A DNA stretch of 64,000 nt from JAHEKD01 sp965204695 (lineage in GTDB: Bacteria > Pseudomonadota > Gammaproteobacteria > Arenicellales > JAHEKD01): positions 806,001-870,000 of the forward strand of contig OZ242007.1 in assembly GCA_965204695.1 (NCBI GenBank), in the 5' to 3' direction. The notes below the pieces were generated by a model, which was not told the origin of the DNA, ran no database searches, and saw nothing but the letters and a program-made list of their open reading frames with translations. The translations under genes were made by a program, and so were the position numbers. The stretch's first letter is position 1. Every line of letters starts with the position of its first letter. This document shows, piece by piece, positions 25,061-33,322 of the stretch.

Positions 25061-27847
25061 ATGACAACAAACAGTCTAGAAAAAATGTATTCACCCAAAT
25101 CGATAGAGCAAAAACACTATCAACGCTGGGAACAAAACAATTGGTTCGCACCAAGTGGTAAGGGTGAATCGTATTGCATCATGATCCCACCACCTAATGT
25201 AACTGGCAGTTTACACATGGGGCATGCTTTTCAAGACACGATTATGGATTTACTCATCCGTTATAACCGCATGTGCGGTAAAAATACGCTTTGGCAGCCT
25301 GGTACCGATCATGCTGGAATTGCCACGCAAATGGTAGTTGAGCGTCAACTCAATGCCGAAAACAAAACCCGTCATGACCTAGGTCGTGATCAATTTATTG
25401 AACGAATATGGGAGTGGAAAGCTGAATCAGGCGGAACTATCACCAATCAATTACGACGCATGGGTGCATCTCCTGACTGGACTCGGGAACGATTCACCAT
25501 GGATGAGGGTCTGTCTGATGCGGTGAAAGAAGTTTTTATTCAATTACATGACAAGGGACTGATTTATCGTGGCAAACGCCTGGTTAACTGGGACCCGGTT
25601 CTTCACACCGCTGTTTCGGATCTGGAAGTATTATCAGAGGAAGAAAACGGCAAACTCTGGCATTTACGATATCCACTTAGCGACGGTTCAGAATATTTAG
25701 TTGTCGCAACTACCCGCCCGGAAACGATGTTAGGCGATACGGCAGTTGCTGTGCATCCCGAAGATGAGCGTTACAACCATTTAATCGGTCAACATATCAA
25801 CTTACCTTTGGTTAACCGCAAAATCCCAATTATTGCCGACGAATACGTTGATCCGGAATTTGGCTCAGGTTGTGTCAAAATCACTCCAGCCCATGATTTC
25901 AATGACTATGAGGTTGGCATGCGGCATGCCTTGCCTAAAATAAACATTTTTGACGATAACGCTGCTATTAATCTGCCTGACACCCCCTATCACGGTCTTG
26001 ATCGTTATGAGGCTCGTAAAAAGGTGTTGGAAGATTTTAAGGCGTTGGATCTACTCGATGCCGAACAAGAACATAAATTAATGGTGCCCCGTGGTGATCG
26101 CACCGGCGTTGTTATTGAACCTTACTTGACCGATCAATGGTTCGTTAAAGTCGAACCAATGGCTAACGCAGCCATCAAAGCAGTAGAGCAAGGCAAAATT
26201 CGTTTTGTACCTGACAACTGGAGTAACACCTATTTCGACTGGATGAATAATATTCAAGACTGGTGTATCTCCAGACAAATCTGGTGGGGCCACCGTATTC
26301 CGGCCTGGTACGATGAGGAAGGCAATATTTATGTTGCCAGAAGTGAAAGCGAAGCGCTCGCTCAAGCCAAAACCAAACTTGGTTATGAACCCAACTTACA
26401 TCAGGACAACGATGTTTTGGATACCTGGTTTTCGTCTGCATTATGGCCTTTTTCGACCTTAGGATGGCCAGATCAAACCGAGGAATTAAAGACCTTTTAT
26501 CCAACTAATGTGCTGGTCACTGGTTTTGATATTATATTCTTCTGGGTCGCACGCATGATTATGTTCGGTATTGAATTCGCCGATAATATTCCATTTCATG
26601 AAGTTTATATTCACGGTCTGGTACGCGATGCCGATGGACAGAAAATGTCTAAGTCTAAAGGCAATGTACTTGATCCTTTAGATTTAATCGACGGAATTTC
26701 TCTTGAAAACTTAGTCGAAAAGCGCACCCAAGGAATGATGCAACCGCATCTGGCTAAAAATATTGAAAAAGCGACTCGGCGCCAATATCCTGACGGCATC
26801 CCGCCTTTTGGTACCGACGCTTTGCGATTTACTTTTACATCACTGGCCACTCAAGGACGCGATGTTCGCTTTGATTTGGGCCGCATTGAGGGTAATCGAA
26901 ATTTCTGTAATAAGCTGTGGAATGCCGCCCGTTATGTGCTGATGAATATTGAAAATCAGGATGTTGGCTTAGAACATGGCAAATTTGCATTTAGCCTGTG
27001 TGATCAATGGATAATCAGTTTATCGCAAGATGTAAAACAAAAATGCCATGATTATATTCAGAATTACCGATTCGATTTATTAGCGCAAACACTTTACCAG
27101 TTTGTTTGGGATGATTATTGCAGTTGGTATTTGGAATTATCCAAGGCAGTTTTAAATAATGACGAGATTGCCGAAAGCACTAAAATTGGTACCCGTCATA
27201 CTTTAGTTAATGTTCTAGACGATATCTTGCGGCTGCTACATCCAATCATACCTTTCATTACTGAAGAAATCTGGCTTAGCATAAAACCTTATCTGGCTGA
27301 CCAGAGTGAAACAATAATGTTGGAATCTTATCCTGTTGCCGATCAAGAGAAAGTTGATACTCAAATAATAGAGGAAATTACTTGGTTGCAAGACGTGATT
27401 ACAACAGTTCGGACAATTCGCGCCGAAATGGACATCGAGCCACGTAAACTTCTGCCTGTTCTACTTCAAGACCATTCGCAAACTGATCAACAAAGACTTA
27501 ATGATCACTTGTACTTACTGAAATCCGTTGGTCGAATCGAAAGTGTTGAACTGTTGGCAAATGACCAATCAGCACCTGAAAGTGCCACCGGCCTGGTTGG
27601 TAATATGAAAGTACTACTACCTCTAGGTTCATTAATTGATAAAGACGAAGAACTTGCCCGACTCGAACGTGAAATTAATAAATTACGCAAAGACATAGGT
27701 AAAGTTGAAGCAAAATTAAAAAATAGTAATTTTGTTGAGCGTGCTCCTGAAGAAGTTGTCACCAAAGAAAAAAATCGCGCTAGTGAACTGAACACAGCGA
27801 TTCGCCAGTTAGAAGAACAAAAGTCAAAAGTCGAAAAACTTTCCTAG
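25061..27847 (+). CDS. valS: Valyl-tRNA synthetase
   Basis: Charges tRNA-Val. The class I signatures are present: GSLHMGHAF (HIGH) near the N-terminus and GQKMSKSKGN (KMSKS); the editing domain and the C-terminal coiled coil (LEREINKLRKDIGKVEAKLK) are intact. Start taken as ATG 25061, giving 928 residues; in-frame ATGs at 25019, 25049 and 25085 are alternatives, none with a clear ribosome site, and alignment to E. coli ValS favours 25061 or 25085. It is followed by a terminator shared with the converging symporter gene. Confidence 0.96.
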   Translation: MTTNSLEKMYSPKSIEQKHYQRWEQNNWFAPSGKGESYCIMIPPPNVTGSLHMGHAFQDTIMDLLIRYNRMCGKNTLWQPGTDHAGIATQMVVERQLNAENKTRHDLGRDQFIERIWEWKAESGGTITNQLRRMGASPDWTRERFTMDEGLSDAVKEVFIQLHDKGLIYRGKRLVNWDPVLHTAVSDLEVLSEEENGKLWHLRYPLSDGSEYLVVATTRPETMLGDTAVAVHPEDERYNHLIGQHINLPLVNRKIPIIADEYVDPEFGSGCVKITPAHDFNDYEVGMRHALPKINIFDDNAAINLPDTPYHGLDRYEARKKVLEDFKALDLLDAEQEHKLMVPRGDRTGVVIEPYLTDQWFVKVEPMANAAIKAVEQGKIRFVPDNWSNTYFDWMNNIQDWCISRQIWWGHRIPAWYDEEGNIYVARSESEALAQAKTKLGYEPNLHQDNDVLDTWFSSALWPFSTLGWPDQTEELKTFYPTNVLVTGFDIIFFWVARMIMFGIEFADNIPFHEVYIHGLVRDADGQKMSKSKGNVLDPLDLIDGISLENLVEKRTQGMMQPHLAKNIEKATRRQYPDGIPPFGTDALRFTFTSLATQGRDVRFDLGRIEGNRNFCNKLWNAARYVLMNIENQDVGLEHGKFAFSLCDQWIISLSQDVKQKCHDYIQNYRFDLLAQTLYQFVWDDYCSWYLELSKAVLNNDEIAESTKIGTRHTLVNVLDDILRLLHPIIPFITEEIWLSIKPYLADQSETIMLESYPVADQEKVDTQIIEEITWLQDVITTVRTIRAEMDIEPRKLLPVLLQDHSQTDQQRLNDHLYLLKSVGRIESVELLANDQSAPESATGLVGNMKVLLPLGSLIDKDEELARLEREINKLRKDIGKVEAKLKNSNFVERAPEEVVTKEKNRASELNTAIRQLEEQKSKVEKLS

Positions 27848-27877
27848 CCTTAGCTCTAATATCATACATACCTAATA

Positions 27878-27905
27878 GAAAAGGCCCGAATGTTAACCTC
27901 GGGCC
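27878..27905. terminator. Bidirectional terminator between valS and the symporter gene
   Basis: GGCCCGA (27883-27889) and TCGGGCC (27899-27905) form a seven-pair GC-rich stem with a nine-base loop. On the minus strand it is followed by a T-rich run (complement of AGAAAA), and it lies 21 bases past the symporter stop; on the plus strand it lies 35 bases after valS with a weaker T tail. Confidence 0.75.
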
Positions 27906-27926
27906 TTACAGTTTCAGATTTGTGAT

Positions 27927-29447
27927 TTACTCTCCAGCTGCTGCTGCTTTCCTGAAATTCTTAATTTCACCGCTCTTGACGCGTGAGAAATAAGACTCCA
28001 TTTCACGTTTCACAATAGGTGCTAAGAAATATAAGCCCAGGATGTTAGGCACACAAATTAAGAACACCAACGCATCGGAAATTTCTAGGATTGGACCCAG
28101 TTGGACAACACAGCCTAAGGCCACGAAAACACAGAACATAATTTTATAAATCGTCTGTCCCATCTCACCCTCTCCAAAAAGATAAGTCCACCCTTTAAGC
28201 CCATAGTAAGACCAGGAGATCATGGTTGAAAAAGCAAACAACAAAGCTGCAAAAGCTAAAGGATATGGAAACCACTCAAATTTGGTTTGAAAAGCGGCCG
28301 ATGTCATGGCCACGCCTTGTGCATCACCTGCAAATCCAGGATAAGCGACTTGAGTAGTACCTATAACCAAGGCAGTAATCGTACAAATAACAATCGTATC
28401 AATAAACGGTTCAAGTAATGACACCACGCCTTCAGTAACAGGCTCATTCGTTTTTACTGCTGAGTGGGCTATTGAAGCAGACCCTATACCTGCTTCGTTT
28501 GAAAAAACAGCACGTTGGAAACCGATGATCATGGCACCTAATGCCCCGCCAGCAACACCTTCACCGGTAAAAGCACCAGAAAAAATATTAGCTACAGCCT
28601 GAGGAATCACGCTGATATTCATGAAAATAACTATCAAAGCAAAAAAGCAGTAGAAAATAGCCATAAAAGGCACAATTTTTTCAGTTACTTTGGCAATTGA
28701 CTTAATACCGCCAACAATAACCATAAATACCACACCTGCCATGATTAAACCAAATAACCAACCATAGCCATCAAGTGCTCCTCCTGCCACGGTATTCATT
28801 TGTACATAAGCCTGATTAGACTGGAACATGTTGCCAATACCCAATGCGCCAATAAAAATACCAATAGCATAGAATGTACCCATGAATTTTCCAAAGCCTT
28901 CCATACCGCGATCCGAGAATCCTTTTCTGAGGTAATACATCGGACCACCTGAAACGTGGCCATCTTCAAATTCTTCCCGGTATTTAACACCCAAGGTACA
29001 TTCAACAAACTTGGTCGACATGCCGAGAAAGCCAGCAACAATTAACCAGAATGTCGCGCCTGGCCCACCAACAGTTACGGCTACTGCAACACCACCGATA
29101 TTACCAATACCAACTGTACCTGAAACCGCCGTAGCCAGTGCCTGAAAATGTGAAACCTCACCATGACTATTAGGATCCGCATAATCACCACGAACTAACT
29201 CAATAGCATGCTTAAAGCCACGCAAGTTTACAAACCCCATGTAGATGGTAAAGAAAATTGCACCAATGACCAGCCACAAAACAACCAAAGGTAAACTTGC
29301 ATCGCCAATGGAAATCCTAAAAAATACGATTTCCCCGATTAATTCAGCAATTGGAGCTGTTGCGGAGTTAATTGCTTCATCAATTCCTGCATAGGCATTA
29401 TTTAGCACAAAAAATATTGAGCTAAATGCTAAAAGTAAACGACTCAT
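27927..29447 (-). CDS. Sodium:alanine/glycine symporter (AGCS family)
   Basis: Inner-membrane amino acid:Na+ symporter of 506 residues with about ten to eleven hydrophobic segments. The AGCS features are clear: an N-terminal extracytoplasmic segment, GFVNLRGFKHAIELVRG, QALATAVSGTVGIGNIGGVA (sodium/substrate region) and RAVFSNEAGIGSA. A GAGGAG ribosome site is seven bases before ATG 29447. The universal stress protein gene lies 46 bases upstream on the same strand, so the two may be cotranscribed. Substrate (alanine, glycine or another small amino acid) cannot be decided. No glycine riboswitch is visible upstream. Confidence 0.9.
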   Translation of the reverse strand: MSRLLLAFSSIFFVLNNAYAGIDEAINSATAPIAELIGEIVFFRISIGDASLPLVVLWLVIGAIFFTIYMGFVNLRGFKHAIELVRGDYADPNSHGEVSHFQALATAVSGTVGIGNIGGVAVAVTVGGPGATFWLIVAGFLGMSTKFVECTLGVKYREEFEDGHVSGGPMYYLRKGFSDRGMEGFGKFMGTFYAIGIFIGALGIGNMFQSNQAYVQMNTVAGGALDGYGWLFGLIMAGVVFMVIVGGIKSIAKVTEKIVPFMAIFYCFFALIVIFMNISVIPQAVANIFSGAFTGEGVAGGALGAMIIGFQRAVFSNEAGIGSASIAHSAVKTNEPVTEGVVSLLEPFIDTIVICTITALVIGTTQVAYPGFAGDAQGVAMTSAAFQTKFEWFPYPLAFAALLFAFSTMISWSYYGLKGWTYLFGEGEMGQTIYKIMFCVFVALGCVVQLGPILEISDALVFLICVPNILGLYFLAPIVKREMESYFSRVKSGEIKNFRKAAAAGE

Positions 29448-29493
29448 AGGGTTTCTCCTCTAAAGTTAATAGTTAGTTCGACAACTTAAAATA

Positions 29494-29928
29494 TTATGGA
29501 ACAACCGTTACCGGTACAGATGATGCTTGTACTAGAGCTGCGGTAACACTACCGAAAATCATGGAGTGCAAACGTGACTCACCGATTTTTCCGATATAAA
29601 TTTGAGCAATATCATGCTCGCTAGTTAAATCGACCAGCGTTTCAGCAATTTTTCCATGGCGAACAATTGTTTTGATATCTAAACCGGAATCTGCCAGCGC
29701 TGATGCTTCAGGATCCAAAACCACCTCATGGGCTCGCTGAATCTCAGACTCACGGCGTTTGTGCCTTTGTTCGTTCTCCTCGGGGGTATTAAATGTATAG
29801 GGTGACCAATCTATTACATAAGTTAAAACCAGATTGGCGCCTGTTAATTTGGCATGGTTTACAGCAGCAGCTAGAGCCCGCTTACCACAATCACTCCCAT
29901 CTAGCGCAACCAGGATATTCTCATTCAT
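29494..29928 (-). CDS. Universal stress protein, UspA family, ATP-binding type
   Basis: 144 residues. The N-terminal MNENILVALDGSDCGKRAL strand and the C-terminal ATP-binding motif G-2x-G-9x-GS (GKIGESRLHSMIFGSV) are both present, so it belongs to the nucleotide-binding branch. A strong GAGGAGGT ribosome site precedes ATG 29928. Its pairing with the downstream AGCS symporter suggests a role tied to transport, as small Usp proteins are often encoded beside transporters; this is inference. Confidence 0.9.
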   Translation of the reverse strand: MNENILVALDGSDCGKRALAAAVNHAKLTGANLVLTYVIDWSPYTFNTPEENEQRHKRRESEIQRAHEVVLDPEASALADSGLDIKTIVRHGKIAETLVDLTSEHDIAQIYIGKIGESRLHSMIFGSVTAALVQASSVPVTVVP

Positions 29929-30120
29929 AGTTACCTCCTCTAACTTAGTTGATGAACGGCTAATTAAGATTAAATGATTTTAATGTAATTACTGTAACGA
30001 CCTAACGGCCAAATCAATAGAACCAGCATATCCTGTTGAGTTGTGCCAACAATACAAAAGGAATAAGAAAATATCGACCTTTAAGAATAAAGGCTATTTC
30101 TGAAAGATTGGGTGTGGAGA

Positions 30121-30153
30121 TAGCTGATTCACTTTTAAAAAGCGAATCAGCTA
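30121..30153. terminator. Hairpin downstream of the tetR-type gene, possible terminator
   Basis: TAGCTGATTC (30121-30130) pairs perfectly with GAATCAGCTA (30144-30153); the loop can extend the stem with CTTTT/AAAAG-like pairs. It lies 9 bases past the regulator stop codon on the minus strand, but lacks a T-run on that side; the plus-strand side continues CAATTATTTTATTT. Termination is plausible but not certain. Confidence 0.4.
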
Positions 30154-30161
30154 CAATTATT

Positions 30162-30749
30162 TTATTTGCCTAACAGACCAATAAGGGTACGACAGGCATC
30201 GGTTGCCTGCTGTTGCTGTGCATCATCTAATTCTAAAGAAGATAACGATGCATAATTAAAAGCAATTCCTATCAAACCTGAGGCTACTATCTTAACAAGT
30301 TTCTTGTCCGCTTTAGGTTTGAATTCTGACAGCCTGTCTGCTGTCCAGTTAACGTAATTTTTATACCAATCGCGTAATTCCTTTTGCACTTTTGGATAAC
30401 GTGGTGCTGCAGCGTATAAGTTCATAAGAACCAAAATACGATTAGCCGAGGTTAAATCAGATTGCAAAAGAAGCATGGAAATTAATTCATCAGGTCCGCG
30501 ATTTGCTTTGCGTAATATCTTGGTCATGGATGATTGTGCGAATTTATACTCCGCCACCATGGATTTAACCAGGGCAATTATTAATTCATCCCGGTTACCA
30601 ATGAAGTGTCGTAAAGCCGGTCTTTTGATCGCAGACTCTGTCGCAATTCTCTCAAGCGACGCACCATCTAATCCCCACTTGGAAATACAACGCTCAAAGG
30701 CATCGATAATTTCCTTACTCCGCTGTATTTTTACACTCTTTCTCGCCAT
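30162..30749 (-). CDS. TetR family transcriptional regulator
   Basis: 195 residues. An N-terminal TetR helix-turn-helix is recognisable (ASLERIATESAIKRPALRHF followed by IGNRDELI, about residues 25-55); the C-terminal ligand domain is unremarkable. ATG 30749 has an AGAGAG site upstream. The gene stands alone, with 233 bases to the usp gene and 258 bases to rsmE, so its target and ligand cannot be inferred safely; the usp-symporter pair next door is one candidate. Confidence 0.85.
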   Translation of the reverse strand: MARKSVKIQRSKEIIDAFERCISKWGLDGASLERIATESAIKRPALRHFIGNRDELIIALVKSMVAEYKFAQSSMTKILRKANRGPDELISMLLLQSDLTSANRILVLMNLYAAAPRYPKVQKELRDWYKNYVNWTADRLSEFKPKADKKLVKIVASGLIGIAFNYASLSSLELDDAQQQQATDACRTLIGLLGK

Positions 30750-31007
30750 GTCACTCTCTATAATTTCTGAAATTTTAACATCTTATGTTGAAAATCTTGG
30801 TTGTCAATATCAACTACCTCAAATTGTGATTAAAATAATTTAAGTCAATTTTTATGACAATGAAAGAAAAATTAACTTAAAAATTAATAACTTAGAATCA
30901 AATTCTATATTAACTCAAATAAGATTTGTATCCGCCTTTGCTCGTTTATTATTTTAATACTGGAGCTAATCGTTTCATTTGTACCTTTTCTTCAATAGTA
31001 AGCTGTT

Positions 31008-31718
31008 TTAAATAATTTGTCGACAGCTAATTTTTGCCAATAAGCTTATACACGCTGTCTCGATTCGTAAAATTGTATCACTTAATTCAATTTTATTTAG
31101 TTTTTGTTGATTAAACAATTGCAGCTCTTGCTCCGAAAAACCACCTTCAGGCCCTACAATCAAAACCAAGACTTTGGCATCAGAACTTAAGTTTAAGTCT
31201 TGAGTCTTAGCACTTGGTTCAGCCACAATCAGTTCAGTTTGTCCCGGATTAAAACTATTAATTAGTTCCTCTGGTGTAGTCGGGGGGTGGATTTTTGGCA
31301 AATAATATTGCCCACTTTGCTTACATGCACTAATGCAAATTCGTTTATACCTATCAATCTTGTTGTTGATATTTGTTACTACACTGTATCGAAACATCAA
31401 CGGAATAAAATCTGTCATACCTAGTTGTGTAGCCATATCCAACAAAACATTGATACGATCCCCTTTGGGCAATGCGCTCGCAAGTACAACTCTGGGGCAC
31501 GGAGGATGTAACTGATCAAGTTGATTTACTTTAATGTGCACTGACTTTTTTGATATAGACTCAATCATACTTTGAGCGATTAAACCAGTGCCGTTAAATA
31601 ATGTGACTTTATCACCTACACTCAATCGTCTAGAGCCAATCATGTGCTTAGCCTCATCATCCAATAATTCAACCAGCTCTGAGTCTGCCGACAAACTTGA
31701 TAAGTAAAAATTATTCAT
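31008..31718 (-). CDS. rsmE: 16S rRNA (uracil1498-N3)-methyltransferase
   Basis: SPOUT-family methyltransferase that modifies U1498 of 16S rRNA. 236 residues, slightly short. The N-terminal PUA-like part contains DDEAKHMIGSRRLSVGD, and the C-terminal knotted SAM-binding domain has LIVGPEGGFSEQEL and the LRIETA motif. It is directly downstream of rsmJ (TAA/ATG overlap by one base), forming a two-gene rRNA modification unit. Confidence 0.93.
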   Translation of the reverse strand: MNNFYLSSLSADSELVELLDDEAKHMIGSRRLSVGDKVTLFNGTGLIAQSMIESISKKSVHIKVNQLDQLHPPCPRVVLASALPKGDRINVLLDMATQLGMTDFIPLMFRYSVVTNINNKIDRYKRICISACKQSGQYYLPKIHPPTTPEELINSFNPGQTELIVAEPSAKTQDLNLSSDAKVLVLIVGPEGGFSEQELQLFNQQKLNKIELSDTILRIETACISLLAKISCRQII

Positions 31719-32437
31719 TATCTTGGCTTTATGTAAACATCGAATCTGACGGTTTTACCGAAGTATTGCAAATCCGGTTTGACTCCGAAAATTGGGCCTC
31801 GGTCATGATGTTTGATAACAATTCTTTTAGCTGTAGATTTAAGTGCTTTTTGCACTAAATATTCAGCGTCCGTATCATTGCCGGCAACACTTCTTAGAAC
31901 TTGCATAGATTTGGATGATTTTGCTGTTTTTGCCTTACTCACAAACATTGTATCAATATAAATGGTATCTAACTTAACTTCGCATTGCGTTAACCAATCA
32001 CTACTATCAACAAAACTTAAATGAATATTATTATCACTTAAGTATGAAAACCGCTGCAAACCATCAAATAAAAGCAGAGCAATAGGAGCGGATCGTTCTA
32101 GACAACTCACCTTTTTGCCTGACGCTGCTAAAGTCATTGCGTCTATCCCAAACCCTGCTGTCAAGTCAGTTACATGCTTGGATTTTTTGCCTATCGCCTG
32201 TAATAATAAATTTGACTTCGCCAAACGAGTTGTTTTGGGAGCATTGACAGATAAGGGTAAAAATTTTTCTTGCCCGAGCCAGTGCAACTGCAACTTATCA
32301 TTTTCATATGCCAACTCATATTTTGCCTGGCTCTGTGGAGCCAACAAATGAATATTTTGTTGTTCTGCCCAGTGCATCAAGTAATCAGGCAATGGAAATT
32401 TTACATACGCCGAATTGCGGTTATCGATTAGCGTCAC
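31718..32437 (-). CDS. rsmJ: 16S rRNA (guanine1516-N2)-methyltransferase
   Basis: SAM-dependent methyltransferase of the RsmJ (YhiQ) family acting on G1516 of 16S rRNA. 239 residues. Motif I is VTDLTAGFGIDA, followed by family-specific blocks such as RSAPIALLLFDGLQR, DTIYIDTMF (where a DPMYP-like motif is usual) and the C-terminal KHHDRGPIFGVKPD. Divergent from fabI; overlaps rsmE by one base. Confidence 0.92.
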   Translation of the reverse strand: MTLIDNRNSAYVKFPLPDYLMHWAEQQNIHLLAPQSQAKYELAYENDKLQLHWLGQEKFLPLSVNAPKTTRLAKSNLLLQAIGKKSKHVTDLTAGFGIDAMTLAASGKKVSCLERSAPIALLLFDGLQRFSYLSDNNIHLSFVDSSDWLTQCEVKLDTIYIDTMFVSKAKTAKSSKSMQVLRSVAGNDTDAEYLVQKALKSTAKRIVIKHHDRGPIFGVKPDLQYFGKTVRFDVYIKPR

Positions 32438-32504
32438 TGAGTTATAGCTTTTGAAAATAAAATGCTATCATAGTTACAAACTACTTTTTCACAAGGATTA
32501 ATCG

Positions 32505-33305
32505 ATGGGATTTCTACAAAACAAAAAAGCTCTTATTGTCGGGGTTGCCAGCAATAAATCGATTGCTTGGGGTATTTCTCAGGCTATGCACCGGGAAGGT
32601 GCTGAGCTAGCTTTCACCTATCAAAACGAAAAACTACAAGGACGAGTGGAAAAATTCGCTAGAGAACTCGACTCGGAAATAGTTTTGCCTTGTGATTTAT
32701 CTGAGGAACAGCAAATTTGCGATGTGTTCTCTGCCTTGAAAGAACGATGGGGTGAGCTTGATATTATTGTACATTCTGCCGCCTTTGCCCCAAGAGAGGA
32801 ACTTGAGGGCATGTTTGTTGATGCTGTAACTCGAGAAGGATTTAATACTGCCCATGAAGTCAGTTCCTACAGTTTTGCGGCCTTAGCCAAGCATGGCAGA
32901 CCATTACTGCAAGGCCGTAACGGAGCGCTGTTGACGTTAACCTACATCGGTGCGGTTAGGTCAATGCCTGGTTATAATGTCATGGGATTAGCCAAGGCGA
33001 GCCTTGAAGCTAATGTCCGCTATCTCGCTCAATCGCTTGGCCCAGAAGGCATCCGGGTTAATGCCGTGTCTGCAGGCCCGATACGAACACTAGCAGCTTC
33101 AGGAATTGGCAGTTTCAGAAAAATGCTCAATCACAATGAAAAAGTGGTTCCACTAGGCCGCAACGTTACCATAGAAGAAGTCGGTAATGCTTCGGCCTTT
33201 TTGTGTTCAGACCTTGCCTCCGGCATTACCGGCGAAATACTTTATGTTGATGCTGGTTTTAATACCGTCGGCTTAAGCGCCCAAGTTCTCGAAGCAATGG
33301 AATAA
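32505..33305 (+). CDS. fabI: Enoyl-[acyl-carrier-protein] reductase (NADH), FabI type
   Basis: Last reductive step of fatty acid elongation. 266 residues, short-chain dehydrogenase fold. The catalytic Tyr157 and Lys164 sit in GYNVMGLAKASLEAN (Y-x6-K), with Tyr147 before them. The cofactor start GVASNKSIAWG is intact. Residues 91-94 read SAAF where E. coli FabI has SIGF; position 93 (Gly in E. coli) is where substitutions affect triclosan and diazaborine binding. An AGGA ribosome site precedes ATG 32505. The ppiD gene converges downstream, as in the Pseudomonas lon-hupB-ppiD-fabI neighbourhood. Confidence 0.96.
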   Translation: MGFLQNKKALIVGVASNKSIAWGISQAMHREGAELAFTYQNEKLQGRVEKFARELDSEIVLPCDLSEEQQICDVFSALKERWGELDIIVHSAAFAPREELEGMFVDAVTREGFNTAHEVSSYSFAALAKHGRPLLQGRNGALLTLTYIGAVRSMPGYNVMGLAKASLEANVRYLAQSLGPEGIRVNAVSAGPIRTLAASGIGSFRKMLNHNEKVVPLGRNVTIEEVGNASAFLCSDLASGITGEILYVDAGFNTVGLSAQVLEAME

Positions 33306-33322
33306 TCTTAATCGATTTAAGT

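Noticed and set aside
29929..30161. Possible glycine riboswitch before the usp-symporter pair
   Set aside because: No glycine aptamer-like conserved core or paired hairpins could be seen, and the first gene is the stress protein, not the transporter.
30949..31025. A 25-residue frame (NYLKQLTIEEKVQMKRLAPVLK-like) just after rsmE on the minus strand
   Set aside because: It looks protein-like, but there is no start codon after the preceding in-frame stop, and rsmE already ends with its normal motifs. Probably chance or a decayed scrap.
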